64,000 bases of DNA, taken from Histomonas meleagridis (Eukaryota > Parabasalia > Tritrichomonadida > Dientamoebidae). The notes below the pieces were generated by a model. It saw only the letters and a list, made by a program, of their open reading frames with translations, was not told where the DNA came from and did no database searches. Numbering within the stretch: position 1 is the first letter of the stretch; each line of letters begins with the position of its first letter. The DNA lies in assembly GCA_020186115.1 (NCBI GenBank), contig WSYJ01000140.1, forward strand, positions 310,001 through 374,000, given 5' to 3'. Shown piece after piece: positions 1 to 8,861 of the stretch. The position numbers and the translations under genes were made by a program.

Positions 1-1707
1 CCTGAATTCTACAAGGACTTATTTGATCTTTTTGGACAGGGAAAGGCTATTCCTGGCTCTAAGTGGCTTCAAATTTTTGCCAATTCAATTCGCAAAGAAC
101 TTCTGAAAAACCGTCCGGCGTCCGTTACGAACATCATTCGCTATTTTTCGCATGTTATCTTTTCGAGGCCAGAATTTGTACTAACATTTTCTGGTGATTC
201 TATCTCAGCTATTGGAACTACAAGTGACATTGATTTCACCTCACTTGAGATGGATTTATTATGTTGTAATTTATGTGAGTTATTAAATTTAAATTATTTT
301 AATAATTACGGGAAAAAGGAATTTTTCCAATTAATGTTCTCAAAGATAATACATGAATCATCGAATTATTATCATTTACTTTATATCACTTTATTTACAA
401 AGCATTCAGATTATCAATCAGTATTTGTTAACTTATTAACACGTCAACATTCGCCTGAAATCATTTTATTACTTGGCTTTGCCGCGCATGTATTTCCATC
501 ATTTGTTACCCCAAATTTAATATCTCATTTAATCGAAAAAGTATCTCCCGAAATGTACACATTTTTAGCGTTAATGTTAATCGAAATCTTAACATATGTC
601 GAAGCGATTCGTAAAGATGAACAATGTATTTCAATAATTAATGACTTCGTACATAACCTTGAGGATTCATTACTTCGTCAGCAGCTCCAAAACATAATCG
701 CTTTCCCACTTCGTTATCAACTTAATGCATCTGATATCGAAGCAATTCTTCCTCGACAAAAAGATTATTACAGATTTAATTCAACAATAATTTCAAGCGA
801 ATTCATCGATGATGAAAACGCAATCATCGTATGCAGAAACAGATTGTCGATGTCCGCTTATCGCCTTTCGCCAATCCCAAATGCGCCATTAAGAATCGAT
901 GAGCCTTCTCCATTGTCCATTTCCCCATCCGCAGATAATCCCTTCACTCCGTATAAACCTATTGCTCAACGAACACGAAAAAGAGATACATTTTATCTCC
1001 TTTCAGCTTTTGGACTATTTACACAATCGAATCAATATAATATAACACCTTTAGATAACGCTTCAATTGCGCAACTGAAGGATTACGAACAAAGCATCGG
1101 AAGAATGCAATACGTAATATCAATGACGCGTTTGACATCAAATTCGAACGAACTCTTTTGCGAAAAGTCATCATCCGACGGTTTTAACGAATTCATATCA
1201 AATCTCGGTCACTTTTTGCGTAAGCAACCTGCCGTTAACGGTCTCGTTCCCACTTTTTCAGTGTCTTATTATGACACAGCTTTGTTTAGGTTTTTATATT
1301 GTAGCAAACTTCATTTCGATAAGGCAACAGCAGAACGATTTGATCCGACAAATAGCTTTGCACTTGTTATATTTAATGAGTCGCCAGCAGAAGTCTATTC
1401 CGAAAATCCAGATTTTTCTGAATGGAATTTGGTGATTTCCGTACGAAAAGTTATGGAAAATCTTTATTCGATGAATGTCTTGAAGTGTAATTCATCACTT
1501 AAGGCTCCGTTTTGTAATAACTTTCCGCGTTTGGTTGCGGCGTGTAATTTGGCTGATGAAGTCGCATTCGTTTTGTACAGTTATATCGTGTCTAACATAA
1601 GAACATTATACATTAGGGAATTCGAGGAGAATAGAGACGGATCTTTGTTTAAGGCGCATTCTGATTATAATGGAATTGAACTGTTGTCAAAAATATTCGG
1701 AAATTAA
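1..1707 (+). CDS. Rap/Ran-GAP (tuberin/RalGAP-type) domain protein, 3' part
   Basis: The reading frame is open from base 1, so the gene starts upstream of the window; the ATG at 250 is internal. The visible 568 residues are mostly helical, HEAT-like sequence followed by a C-terminal Rap-GAP-like domain from about residue 395 to the end. Domain hallmarks are the block FALVIFNES, the following strand pair ending in LYSMNV, and the tail of the tuberin/RalGAP family (PRLVAACNLADEVA). The Asn codon at 1351-1353 aligns with the catalytic asparagine thumb (LGNDF in tuberin, PTNSF here), so GAP activity may be kept. Members of the family stimulate GTP hydrolysis by Rap, Ral or Rheb GTPases. The target here cannot be told from sequence. 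The stop codon is TAA inside a TAAA context typical of trichomonad 3' ends. Confidence 0.68.
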   Translation, partial: PEFYKDLFDLFGQGKAIPGSKWLQIFANSIRKELLKNRPASVTNIIRYFSHVIFSRPEFVLTFSGDSISAIGTTSDIDFTSLEMDLLCCNLCELLNLNYFNNYGKKEFFQLMFSKIIHESSNYYHLLYITLFTKHSDYQSVFVNLLTRQHSPEIILLLGFAAHVFPSFVTPNLISHLIEKVSPEMYTFLALMLIEILTYVEAIRKDEQCISIINDFVHNLEDSLLRQQLQNIIAFPLRYQLNASDIEAILPRQKDYYRFNSTIISSEFIDDENAIIVCRNRLSMSAYRLSPIPNAPLRIDEPSPLSISPSADNPFTPYKPIAQRTRKRDTFYLLSAFGLFTQSNQYNITPLDNASIAQLKDYEQSIGRMQYVISMTRLTSNSNELFCEKSSSDGFNEFISNLGHFLRKQPAVNGLVPTFSVSYYDTALFRFLYCSKLHFDKATAERFDPTNSFALVIFNESPAEVYSENPDFSEWNLVISVRKVMENLYSMNVLKCNSSLKAPFCNNFPRLVAACNLADEVAFVLYSYIVSNIRTLYIREFEENRDGSLFKAHSDYNGIELLSKIFGN

Positions 1708-2155
1708 AGTAATTATTAAGTAATAAATATTTCAATCGGAATTTTAAATGTTTGGAATTCTTTTGTCAAACTTATGTACAATTTGTTAAAGATATCGAAG
1801 TCATTCATTGGAATTAAACACATCGACTTGTAACTGATTAAGAGAACATGGAAACAAAATAAGTTAAGAAAATTGATATAAAAGTGCATTTTGTGTTGTA
1901 GGATATTCGACCGTTAAGAAGCAAACAAAATTGTTAAGTTTTTCTGAGTTTATTTGGCTGCGGCCCTTTTTCTTGTACCTGTAATTTGTTAGTTGCAAAA
2001 TGTTATTCTTCGATAGTCAAAATGTGTATAATTCATTGATACCAAATCATTCGCTTCTTTCTTTCTCCCATTAAACTCAAAACATTTCATTACTCAATAG
2101 ATCCAATTGGATAATGCTAATGCATTTTTCTTTACTTGAAATTAACTGTCCAGAT
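1708..2155. other. Intergenic region between convergent genes
   Basis: AT-rich spacer between the ends of two convergent genes. I see no open frame that looks coding and no RNA gene. A CGACCGTT motif near 1908 resembles the promoter motif seen elsewhere but has no gene next to it. Confidence 0.5.
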
Positions 2156-3295
2156 TTAACCGCACGCCCATGTCACTTCGAACTCGCCAAAATCGCTGCC
2201 AGTTTTCATCCAAACCTGCGCAGTCCCACAGTCGCCCCAAATATTCGTGGATGCTTCAGACTCATCCATTTCAAGCAACAGCACAGTTCCTTCCGGTTGT
2301 TCATCACTTTGAACAAATACAGGATAACCACCCAAATAAGTTCCTCCGCCTCTTTCTTCAGCATCATCGATAATACTTCCAACGAGTAAATAGTCCCACT
2401 TTGACAAATCCGGATAAACTTTTTGAAATTCTTCATCACTTGTTACAACCATTGACGATTTTTCCCAGCCAACGACAACGCGATGCTCATTAAAGTTTGA
2501 TTCTTCGTTTGTGTATAGAAGATTATCAATTTCGTCCTTACGATAAAGATATGCACACGGAACATCACCATCAGAACAATTATTTCCAACTAAAACTGAT
2601 TCTCGTTCATCCTCTGGGAAATACTGTTGAATTTCTTCGGGTAATGACTTGATATAGAGTGAAAAAATGAGATCTAATTGTTCACCACATTTCTTGCAAC
2701 TCGGTCCATCGTTTGGTAAATATGGCGCACGACCACCAAATTTGCTGTCGCGAGGATTGGTACTGTCACGTTCTTCAACAACAGGAAAATAACAATTTTT
2801 TCTGGACTTTTCAATTAGTGATTCAAGATGTGAGATTTTGTTACTACATTGGGCAAAAATACCGGGGAATTCGGGAAGAATATCATCACAATTTATTTCG
2901 TTAATAAAATAAATTTGATAATCATTAAGAGTTTTTCCTTCAAGAGTTTGGAGGTATTCTTTTCGGAGCTCACACACAGAAATACCTTTTGCAAGGTACA
3001 TATAGTCAATACCAGGCGGATCTTGACCAAAATGTTGATCAAAATTTGAACAAAACTCAAAAAAAGCAGGTATTAATTCTTTGTTTGCAGAGATAGCCCG
3101 AATTATTCTGACGTATAATTTTTCTCCTTGCCTTGCTTCAACTGTTAAATATTTCATAATATTTGTAAGATTGGATGAGGTAATATGTTTTTGTATAGCT
3201 TGGATAGCAGAAGACATGCACTGATCTATTTCTTTATAGTGTGCAGCTTGAAGATTTTTAATTGCATCAACAACTTCTTGTGGAACGGAACTCAT
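2156..3295 (-). CDS. DUF1963 (YwqG-like) domain protein
   Basis: 379 residues. The first about 190 residues are helical and unrecognised. The C-terminal half is DUF1963, shown by the SKFGGRAPYLP block, a GGYPVFVQ block and a WGDCGTAQVWM block near the end, which are the conserved positions of this family. A pair of Cys (CKKC) follows the first block. DUF1963 proteins occur in bacteria and many protists; their biochemical role is not established. The ATG at 3295 is preferred over an in-frame GTG at 3313 because an Inr-like TCACAT lies just before it, leaving a leader of about 11 nt. A shorter paralogue lies at 32576-33310. The gene converges with the Rap-GAP gene. Confidence 0.75.
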   Translation of the reverse strand: MSSVPQEVVDAIKNLQAAHYKEIDQCMSSAIQAIQKHITSSNLTNIMKYLTVEARQGEKLYVRIIRAISANKELIPAFFEFCSNFDQHFGQDPPGIDYMYLAKGISVCELRKEYLQTLEGKTLNDYQIYFINEINCDDILPEFPGIFAQCSNKISHLESLIEKSRKNCYFPVVEERDSTNPRDSKFGGRAPYLPNDGPSCKKCGEQLDLIFSLYIKSLPEEIQQYFPEDERESVLVGNNCSDGDVPCAYLYRKDEIDNLLYTNEESNFNEHRVVVGWEKSSMVVTSDEEFQKVYPDLSKWDYLLVGSIIDDAEERGGGTYLGGYPVFVQSDEQPEGTVLLLEMDESEASTNIWGDCGTAQVWMKTGSDFGEFEVTWACG

Positions 3296-3330
3296 GGAAA
3301 AATGTGAACTCACTCATGTAAACGGTTATT
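3296..3330 (-). promoter_or_regulatory. Inr-like start site and Myb-like AACCGTT element
   Basis: Read on the minus strand, TTCACATTTTTCC sits directly before the ATG and fits the trichomonad initiator TCA(C/T)(A/T), with transcription expected at the A. About 26 bp upstream of the ATG is AACCGTT, the Myb-like motif found before several other genes here. The assignment rests on similarity to the known T. vaginalis initiator. Confidence 0.5.
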
Positions 3331-3668
3331 CAGAAAAACGATTCAAAAGTGGATTTGAATGACCGCACGTTTATGATTCTGATGAATAAACGTCTTCTTT
3401 CGAGATGACAAATTTTTTATATTCCACAAGAATTACGAAATTTTAACTAAAAAGATATTGTTTTATGAAAATGCCTAAACAAGATATTAATTTTATTATC
3501 AGTATATCAATTACCAAGTTTAAAATCAAATCATGTGAACAAAAATTTAATAGAATTCGAAAATAACATCTGATTTAAAATATTATCAAATTAACATGTG
3601 TATTAAAATGATGTTTAAATGTCACAAGAATATTAAAACATAATAATTTTATAGTTACATATAACATT
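3331..3668. other. Intergenic region, AT-rich
   Basis: Lies upstream of the DUF1963 gene and downstream of the Vps11-like gene, both on the minus strand. It contains AAACGATTC near 3347. No coding frame or RNA gene seen. Confidence 0.45.
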
Positions 3669-5204
3669 TTACTCATAGTTATTCAACTTTTCGATTACAT
3701 CAATTAATGAATCATCTGTTATTCCATTTGGGTTACAAATTGAACAATAATTTTCACCCGAATTATTATAACACGTACATGCGAAATGAAAAGCATGTTT
3801 ACATTTAAACAAATGAAAATTATTTTTCAATATTTTGTTACATTTTGCGCAAATTTTATTTTCTTCATCATCATTCACATTACTAATAATTCTTGCCTTA
3901 TTTTTATAGTCATAAGGAATCAAATTAACATTTTCCCCAATATATTTATTTAATGTCGAATCAATCCAAGCCAAAGATATCGAAGAGCCGCATCCTAAAA
4001 TTGAAGTTTTTAAAATCATTTTTACATCTTCATTCGATTCAACCAAATGAATATTTTCTTTTTTCATGAAATAATTTATTATATTTATATAATTATTTGC
4101 ATTTATTGTTACATTATCATTTAATATCCATTTATTCATATCATTAAACGCTTTCTCATCTAAAAATAATGAAATTGCTTCATTAACTTTATTTTCTTTA
4201 GTTAAAAGATATGCAATTCCACGTAAAAAATGCGCATCAGCACAAACACAAAAAATATAATCAATATTATAAACAAGTTTCTCATTCGACATTAAACTTA
4301 ACGCATACTCAGAATTAGCTATAGTTGGATTCCCAAAAAATGATTCGTTTGTGGATTTGGGATTAGGAATAAGTAAAGAAATTAATGTGTTAACAAATAA
4401 AACAGTAGGGTTTTGATGAATAATACTCTTAAGAAAGCGATAACAATGATTCGGTAATCCCCAAAACAATTTGATCATTTCATAGTCATCGTTTTGCTTA
4501 CACGTAGTCCATATTAAAATGGCGGCTTGCTCAATGATTTTACCGGCATTGGAATCCGATTTAAGGATGAGCTTTCCGTGCTTTTTTAGCATCTTAAAGC
4601 CAATGGGCTCATCGAAATGATCAAAAATTAATGTGGCTGCATCAACATATTTTCGTTGTTGAAGTAAATTATTGACTGTGACCATCGACGCACCTGAAGC
4701 TTGAGTGAGAAGATGTGCTTCATTGGACATTCCATTCTTTTGTAAAATATCAATTGCTATATCACAATCAAAGTTTTGAATAAACTTGGAGTAATCATTG
4801 CTGGGATTCCGAGGTTGGCCTTTTTGTTGTTTGAGATGCTTTTGTGAATATGCATTCTGAGTATATTGGATGAAATTTGAAAGTTTATCAATTGCTTGAC
4901 ACTGTATAAATAGGTTAAATAAAAGTTCAGTGTGAAGAGAATTTGCATAACCTTCTTTGTGTAATGCAATTAAAAAATTAATAAGATGACTGTGCAAATT
5001 AGGTTTGTTAAACATTGAAATTACGAGTGATGGCTCTATACTGCCAATTAAATGGATATATATATCAATTGATTTTTGATATTCATTATTCATAAAAAAA
5101 TTCTGTGCCTTTTCGATTTCATCAAAAGCTGATCCTTTGTAACCATTACTCAAATTAATATGTATCTGCTGCTTTGGAAAATTATTTGGTTCTTTTTTCT
5201 TCAT
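3669..5204 (-). CDS. Vps11-like (Pep5) HOPS/CORVET subunit, short form
   Basis: 511 residues. The N-terminal part matches the alpha-solenoid of Vps11: an AQNFF..EYQKSIDIYI segment, then EPSLVISMFN, then a helix pair around LHTELLFNLF, then AIDILQKNGMSNEAHLL. The C-terminus is a RING-type zinc finger from about residue 452 to 490 (CAKC ... FKCKHAFHFAC ... CSIC). Vps11 is a core subunit of the HOPS and CORVET tethering complexes for endosome-lysosome fusion. Family members are usually over 900 residues with an N-terminal beta-propeller; here the solenoid begins within 40 residues of the ATG and no propeller precedes it. The region upstream is occupied by a tRNA gene on the other strand. No Inr is visible; TTAACGTT lies about 20 bp upstream of the ATG. 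A decayed Vps11 tail is found at 38525-38875. Confidence 0.72.
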   Translation of the reverse strand: MKKKEPNNFPKQQIHINLSNGYKGSAFDEIEKAQNFFMNNEYQKSIDIYIHLIGSIEPSLVISMFNKPNLHSHLINFLIALHKEGYANSLHTELLFNLFIQCQAIDKLSNFIQYTQNAYSQKHLKQQKGQPRNPSNDYSKFIQNFDCDIAIDILQKNGMSNEAHLLTQASGASMVTVNNLLQQRKYVDAATLIFDHFDEPIGFKMLKKHGKLILKSDSNAGKIIEQAAILIWTTCKQNDDYEMIKLFWGLPNHCYRFLKSIIHQNPTVLFVNTLISLLIPNPKSTNESFFGNPTIANSEYALSLMSNEKLVYNIDYIFCVCADAHFLRGIAYLLTKENKVNEAISLFLDEKAFNDMNKWILNDNVTINANNYINIINYFMKKENIHLVESNEDVKMILKTSILGCGSSISLAWIDSTLNKYIGENVNLIPYDYKNKARIISNVNDDEENKICAKCNKILKNNFHLFKCKHAFHFACTCYNNSGENYCSICNPNGITDDSLIDVIEKLNNYE

Positions 5205-5284
5205 TTAAATTATACAAAGCAACGTTAATTCCAACAAATTACTTGGTAATATAGTTAATGCTATCCAAAAAAAAGAAATTAGAG

Positions 5285-5366
5285 GACACGATGGCCGAGT
5301 GGTTAAGGCGTGGGATTAGAGTCCCCATGGGCTTGTCCCGCATCAGTTCGAATCTGGTTCGTGTCG
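5285..5366 (+). tRNA. tRNA-Ser(AGA)
   Basis: 82 nt including the discriminator G, without encoded CCA. Acceptor GACACGA pairs with TCGTGTC. The D arm begins TGGCCGAGTGG as in class II tRNA-Ser. The anticodon loop TTAGAGT gives AGA, read as inosine for UCU/UCC/UCA Ser codons. A long variable arm (GGGCTTGTCCC) is present, and the T arm has the TTCGAAT loop. One flaw is an A-C mismatch at the base pair closing the anticodon loop. A T-run follows at once. Confidence 0.93.
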
Positions 5367-5383
5367 TTTTTTTATTTTTTTTT
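5367..5383 (+). terminator. RNA polymerase III T-run terminator
   Basis: Seven T, one A, then nine T start right after the discriminator base of tRNA-Ser, the normal Pol III stop signal. Confidence 0.8.
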
Positions 5384-5461
5384 CAATCCAACTTAATAAA
5401 AATGTTTTTACTTAGAGAAAGAAAAAATTATTTGTCATTATTGATATATTTTATATATATA

Positions 5462-7290
5462 CTAAAGATCCTTTGAATTCACATTCTTTTCTTTTTGCTC
5501 AAGTAGTAATTTGGTTATTTCCATGTGATCGTTTGAAGTTGCATAATTAACTGCTGTTTTAAATATATGAATTAATTTCCAAATGTTATTTTAAAACACT
5601 ATATTATTGGAATTAAGATTCAATATAATAAATAAACATCTTTAATGTTGCAATCAATATCTTTTTGTTTAAGAAGCAATTTAACAATTTCAACAGAACC
5701 TTTAGCAGATGCATAAATAAGTGCTGTCTTATAAATTTTTTTTTAAAATTCCAAATTTTATTTTGAGAAATCAAATTATTTAAACAAATTATTTATATAA
5801 CAAGTAATCATCTTTCTCATTTATATCAATTTTTCGATGTGTAATAAGCAATTTAACAATTTCAATAAATGATAGTTTTGATGCTATAATCAGTGCAGTT
5901 TTATAAAACTAGAAAAAAATCCAAATATTATTTATGAATATCAATTTGTTAAAAGAAATATTAAATAATATGGTTGTATATTTTTAGAATTAACATCAAT
6001 ATTTTCATGTTTGAGTAATAATTTAATAATTTCTTTGTTATCTAAATATGTTGTAATGATAAGTGCTGATTTATATCATATGAATAAATTCCAAAAGTTA
6101 TTTATTTACTTCATTTTAAAAAAATAAATATTTTACAAAACAAATAAACATTTTTAAGATTAACATCTATACTTTCTTGTTCAAGTAGCAATTTAATAAT
6201 TTCATAATGACTATTTTTACATGAACATATAAGTGCTGTGTCAATTAAATTAATCAAATTCCCAATATTTATTGAATATACAAAATTATATGATAAAAAT
6301 CCAGGAAATAAAATAAAACATTTTTTATATTAATATCAATATCTTTATGTTTTACAAGTAATTTTACATTTTCTAAATAACCATTTGAGCATGCATGAAT
6401 AAGAGCAGTTTCAAACATATTAAATATATTTGTTTTTATAGAAATAAACATAAAATCTTATATATTAATACTACATAAAACAAATAAATATTTTTAGCAT
6501 TCACATCAATTCCTTCTTGTTTTAGAAGAATTTCAGTAATTTCTTTAAATCCATTTTGACAAGCAAACATAAGAGATGTTCTAAATTATTTAAGGAAATT
6601 CCAAAAAACCTTTTTAAATTAAAAATTATTGAAATAAACACTAAAAAATAATTATTTTATATTTTTAGCATTAATATCAACTTCTTTATGTTTTAGAAGT
6701 AATTTTACTGATTCAGTATCTCCAGATCTACAAGCATAGATTAATTCAGTAAAAAAAGTTTTGAATAAATACTAAACAAACTTAAGGAACAGAAAAATAA
6801 ATTAATAAACATTAAATAAAATTTATAATTATCTTTCATATTAACTTTTATACCTTTTTGATTTAAAAGTAATTCTACAATTTCGGGATGATGATGTGAA
6901 CAAGCTTCCATAAGTGCTGTATGAAAAATTTTAAATAAATTCCATGATTTATAATGAAATCCAAAATGTATTGATATAATATCAAAAACTTTAAATTTAT
7001 ATCTTGTTCATTTATATTAATTCCTTTTTGATCAAGAATTAATTTAACAATTTCGATATTATTGCCTTTGCATGCTATCATAAGTGCTGTACTAAATAAT
7101 TTACAAAAACTTTAAATTTTATATTAAAATTGGGAATGATTTAAGAAATATTTAAATAAAATAAAAAAATACTTTTTGCATTTATATCAATAACATTTAA
7201 ATCAAGAAGTATTCTAACTACTTCAAGTTGATTCTTTTCTATAGCAAACATAAGAGGGGTTAGAAATAATATGAAGAAACGCCAATAAAA
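5462..7290 (-). repeat. Array of eleven ankyrin units with spacers, about 170-bp period
   Basis: On the minus strand, the Thr/Ser codon opening each ankyrin unit recurs near 7260, 7093, 6920, 6750, 6575, 6410, 6240, 6065, 5900, 5725 and 5555. Each coding block is about 90 bp, then a spacer of about 75-80 bp. Several spacers carry TTTGGAATTT or a close variant about 26 nt before the next block. Confidence 0.75.
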
Positions 7291-8519
7291 ATGTTAAATC
7301 ACCAAATAATTGTTACAAATATCAAAATTAAAAATAAAACATAAATCTTATTTAAATCGATTTTTCCATTTTCTTGTATATATTTTACAAGTTCATAATT
7401 TCCAGATTCGATTGCTAAAAAGAATAATTTTTCATTAATTTGACCATTTGTAAAATGTTTTATTAAATATAAATTTCCGCATTTAGCAAATGTTTCAAAG
7501 AGTTCATTAGTAATAATCATTTTTTCATCTTCCAAAAATGAAAAAATTTCATAATTATTATATATTACACATTTTTTTCCTAATTCAGTTAAGTCATCAA
7601 TTTCAATGATTTTATTTTCATAAAGATAATGAAAGACATTATTTTGATGATACTCAATTGCTGTTTCATATGCATCTTTAAATAGTGAATGATTTTGTTC
7701 ACATAAATGAATAATTTCGAGATTTCCACCTGCAACAGCATATTTCCCAATACTTATTAAATTTGAACCATTTAACATTAAAAATTTAAAACATTTTATT
7801 GATCCAAAAAATGCTGCGTAATCAATAAGGGAAACATCATTTTGATTAATCATTGTACACTTTTCATAAAGCGATGGTTCAATTATTTGATTAAAATCAA
7901 AATTTGTTTTCGATGATATTTCTTGAAGTTTTTCTATTTCATCATTTCGTATTACATTTACAATTTCATTTGGATTAACACCATCTTTAACAAGTTTTTT
8001 CTGTAGTTTCCAATCTTCTTTTTGAAGCTCTTCAATATTTTCAAAGAATTTTTTCCAAAATTTATTTTTGAATTTGGTTTGAGCTATTTCTGTATTTGTC
8101 ATATGTTGTGCAAAATATAAATCTTTAGAATCATGAAAAATTATTGGATCTGCTAATTTTTGCTCAATCATCATTTCAAGAAGATAATATGATTCTTGTG
8201 ACTTAAAGTGTAGAAGTAATTGTATGAAAATATTTTTTAATTTATGGGAATATATTTCTTTTGAATCAAATAATTTCAAATAACTTAAATATATATTAAC
8301 ATTTTTTTGCTGTGACATAAATGAAAAATATATCAACTGACAAATAGTTAAAGAGAATGAATATGGATAATTTCCATCAAAAAGATCTAAAGTTAACTTA
8401 ACTGAAGTATCTATATTTGATTCTTTTAGATCAAATATAATATGTTGTAATGAAATTAGTAAATTTCCATACTGTTTATTATGATTTGGTTCTTGATTCG
8501 AACATTTGGAATCTTTCAT
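5462..8519 (-). CDS. DUF3447/ankyrin-repeat protein gene with per-repeat spacers
   Basis: The N-terminal exon-like part (8519 down to about 7330) is a continuous frame resembling the trichomonad DUF3447 domain: conserved SLIDYAAFFGSIKCFKFL, a YETAIEYHQNNVFHYLYE segment, and a first ankyrin unit SGNYELVKYIQENGKIDLN. Eleven further ankyrin units follow, each open and of the form TALIxACxxGxxEIVKLLLEQKGIDINAKN. AT-rich spacers with stop codons separate them, at a period of about 170 bp. The last unit ends VNSKDL and TAG at 5462-5464. I take the coding sequence as discontinuous, joined by splicing of the spacers; boundaries are not resolved. The start at 8519 is chosen over 8636 because an Inr TTTCATA directly precedes it and because it matches the homologue at 12601. 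These proteins are of unknown function. Confidence 0.6.
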
Positions 8520-8861
8520 TATGAAATTTTGAATTGCTAGATTTCGTAAATCATACAAAAAATAAAAGTGTACTAAGCCAACAACATCAATTTTATAAGG
8601 AACGTATAACAAATACAAAAAATTAGACACATACATTTGTCTGTCTTGATGATGCGTATTATTGTTGGATGATTTTATATGTGAATTTGTTCATTAATTA
8701 ATTTATGTATAAGTAAGTTCATTTAAATTTGATACAAAATATATTCTATTTAATCAGTACATGCTATTCTTACTCAGCATTAATATGTTTTTAATCTGAT
8801 TAAAAATTTTTCTCATTTCTTATTTCTTTTTTATTACCACCGTTTATAAACGGCCAAGCTA
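8520..8861. promoter_or_regulatory. Divergent promoter region, ankyrin gene / Ski2 gene
   Basis: 342 bp between two divergent genes. The notable element is the perfect palindrome CCGTTTATAAACGG at 8840-8853, ending 8 bp before the Ski2 ATG. It contains two Myb-like ACCGTT/AACGG half sites facing each other across TATA. The rest is AT-rich. Confidence 0.5.

Noticed and set aside
5258-5476. 72-residue frame over tRNA-Ser
   Set aside because: Covers a tRNA gene and its terminator; not coding.
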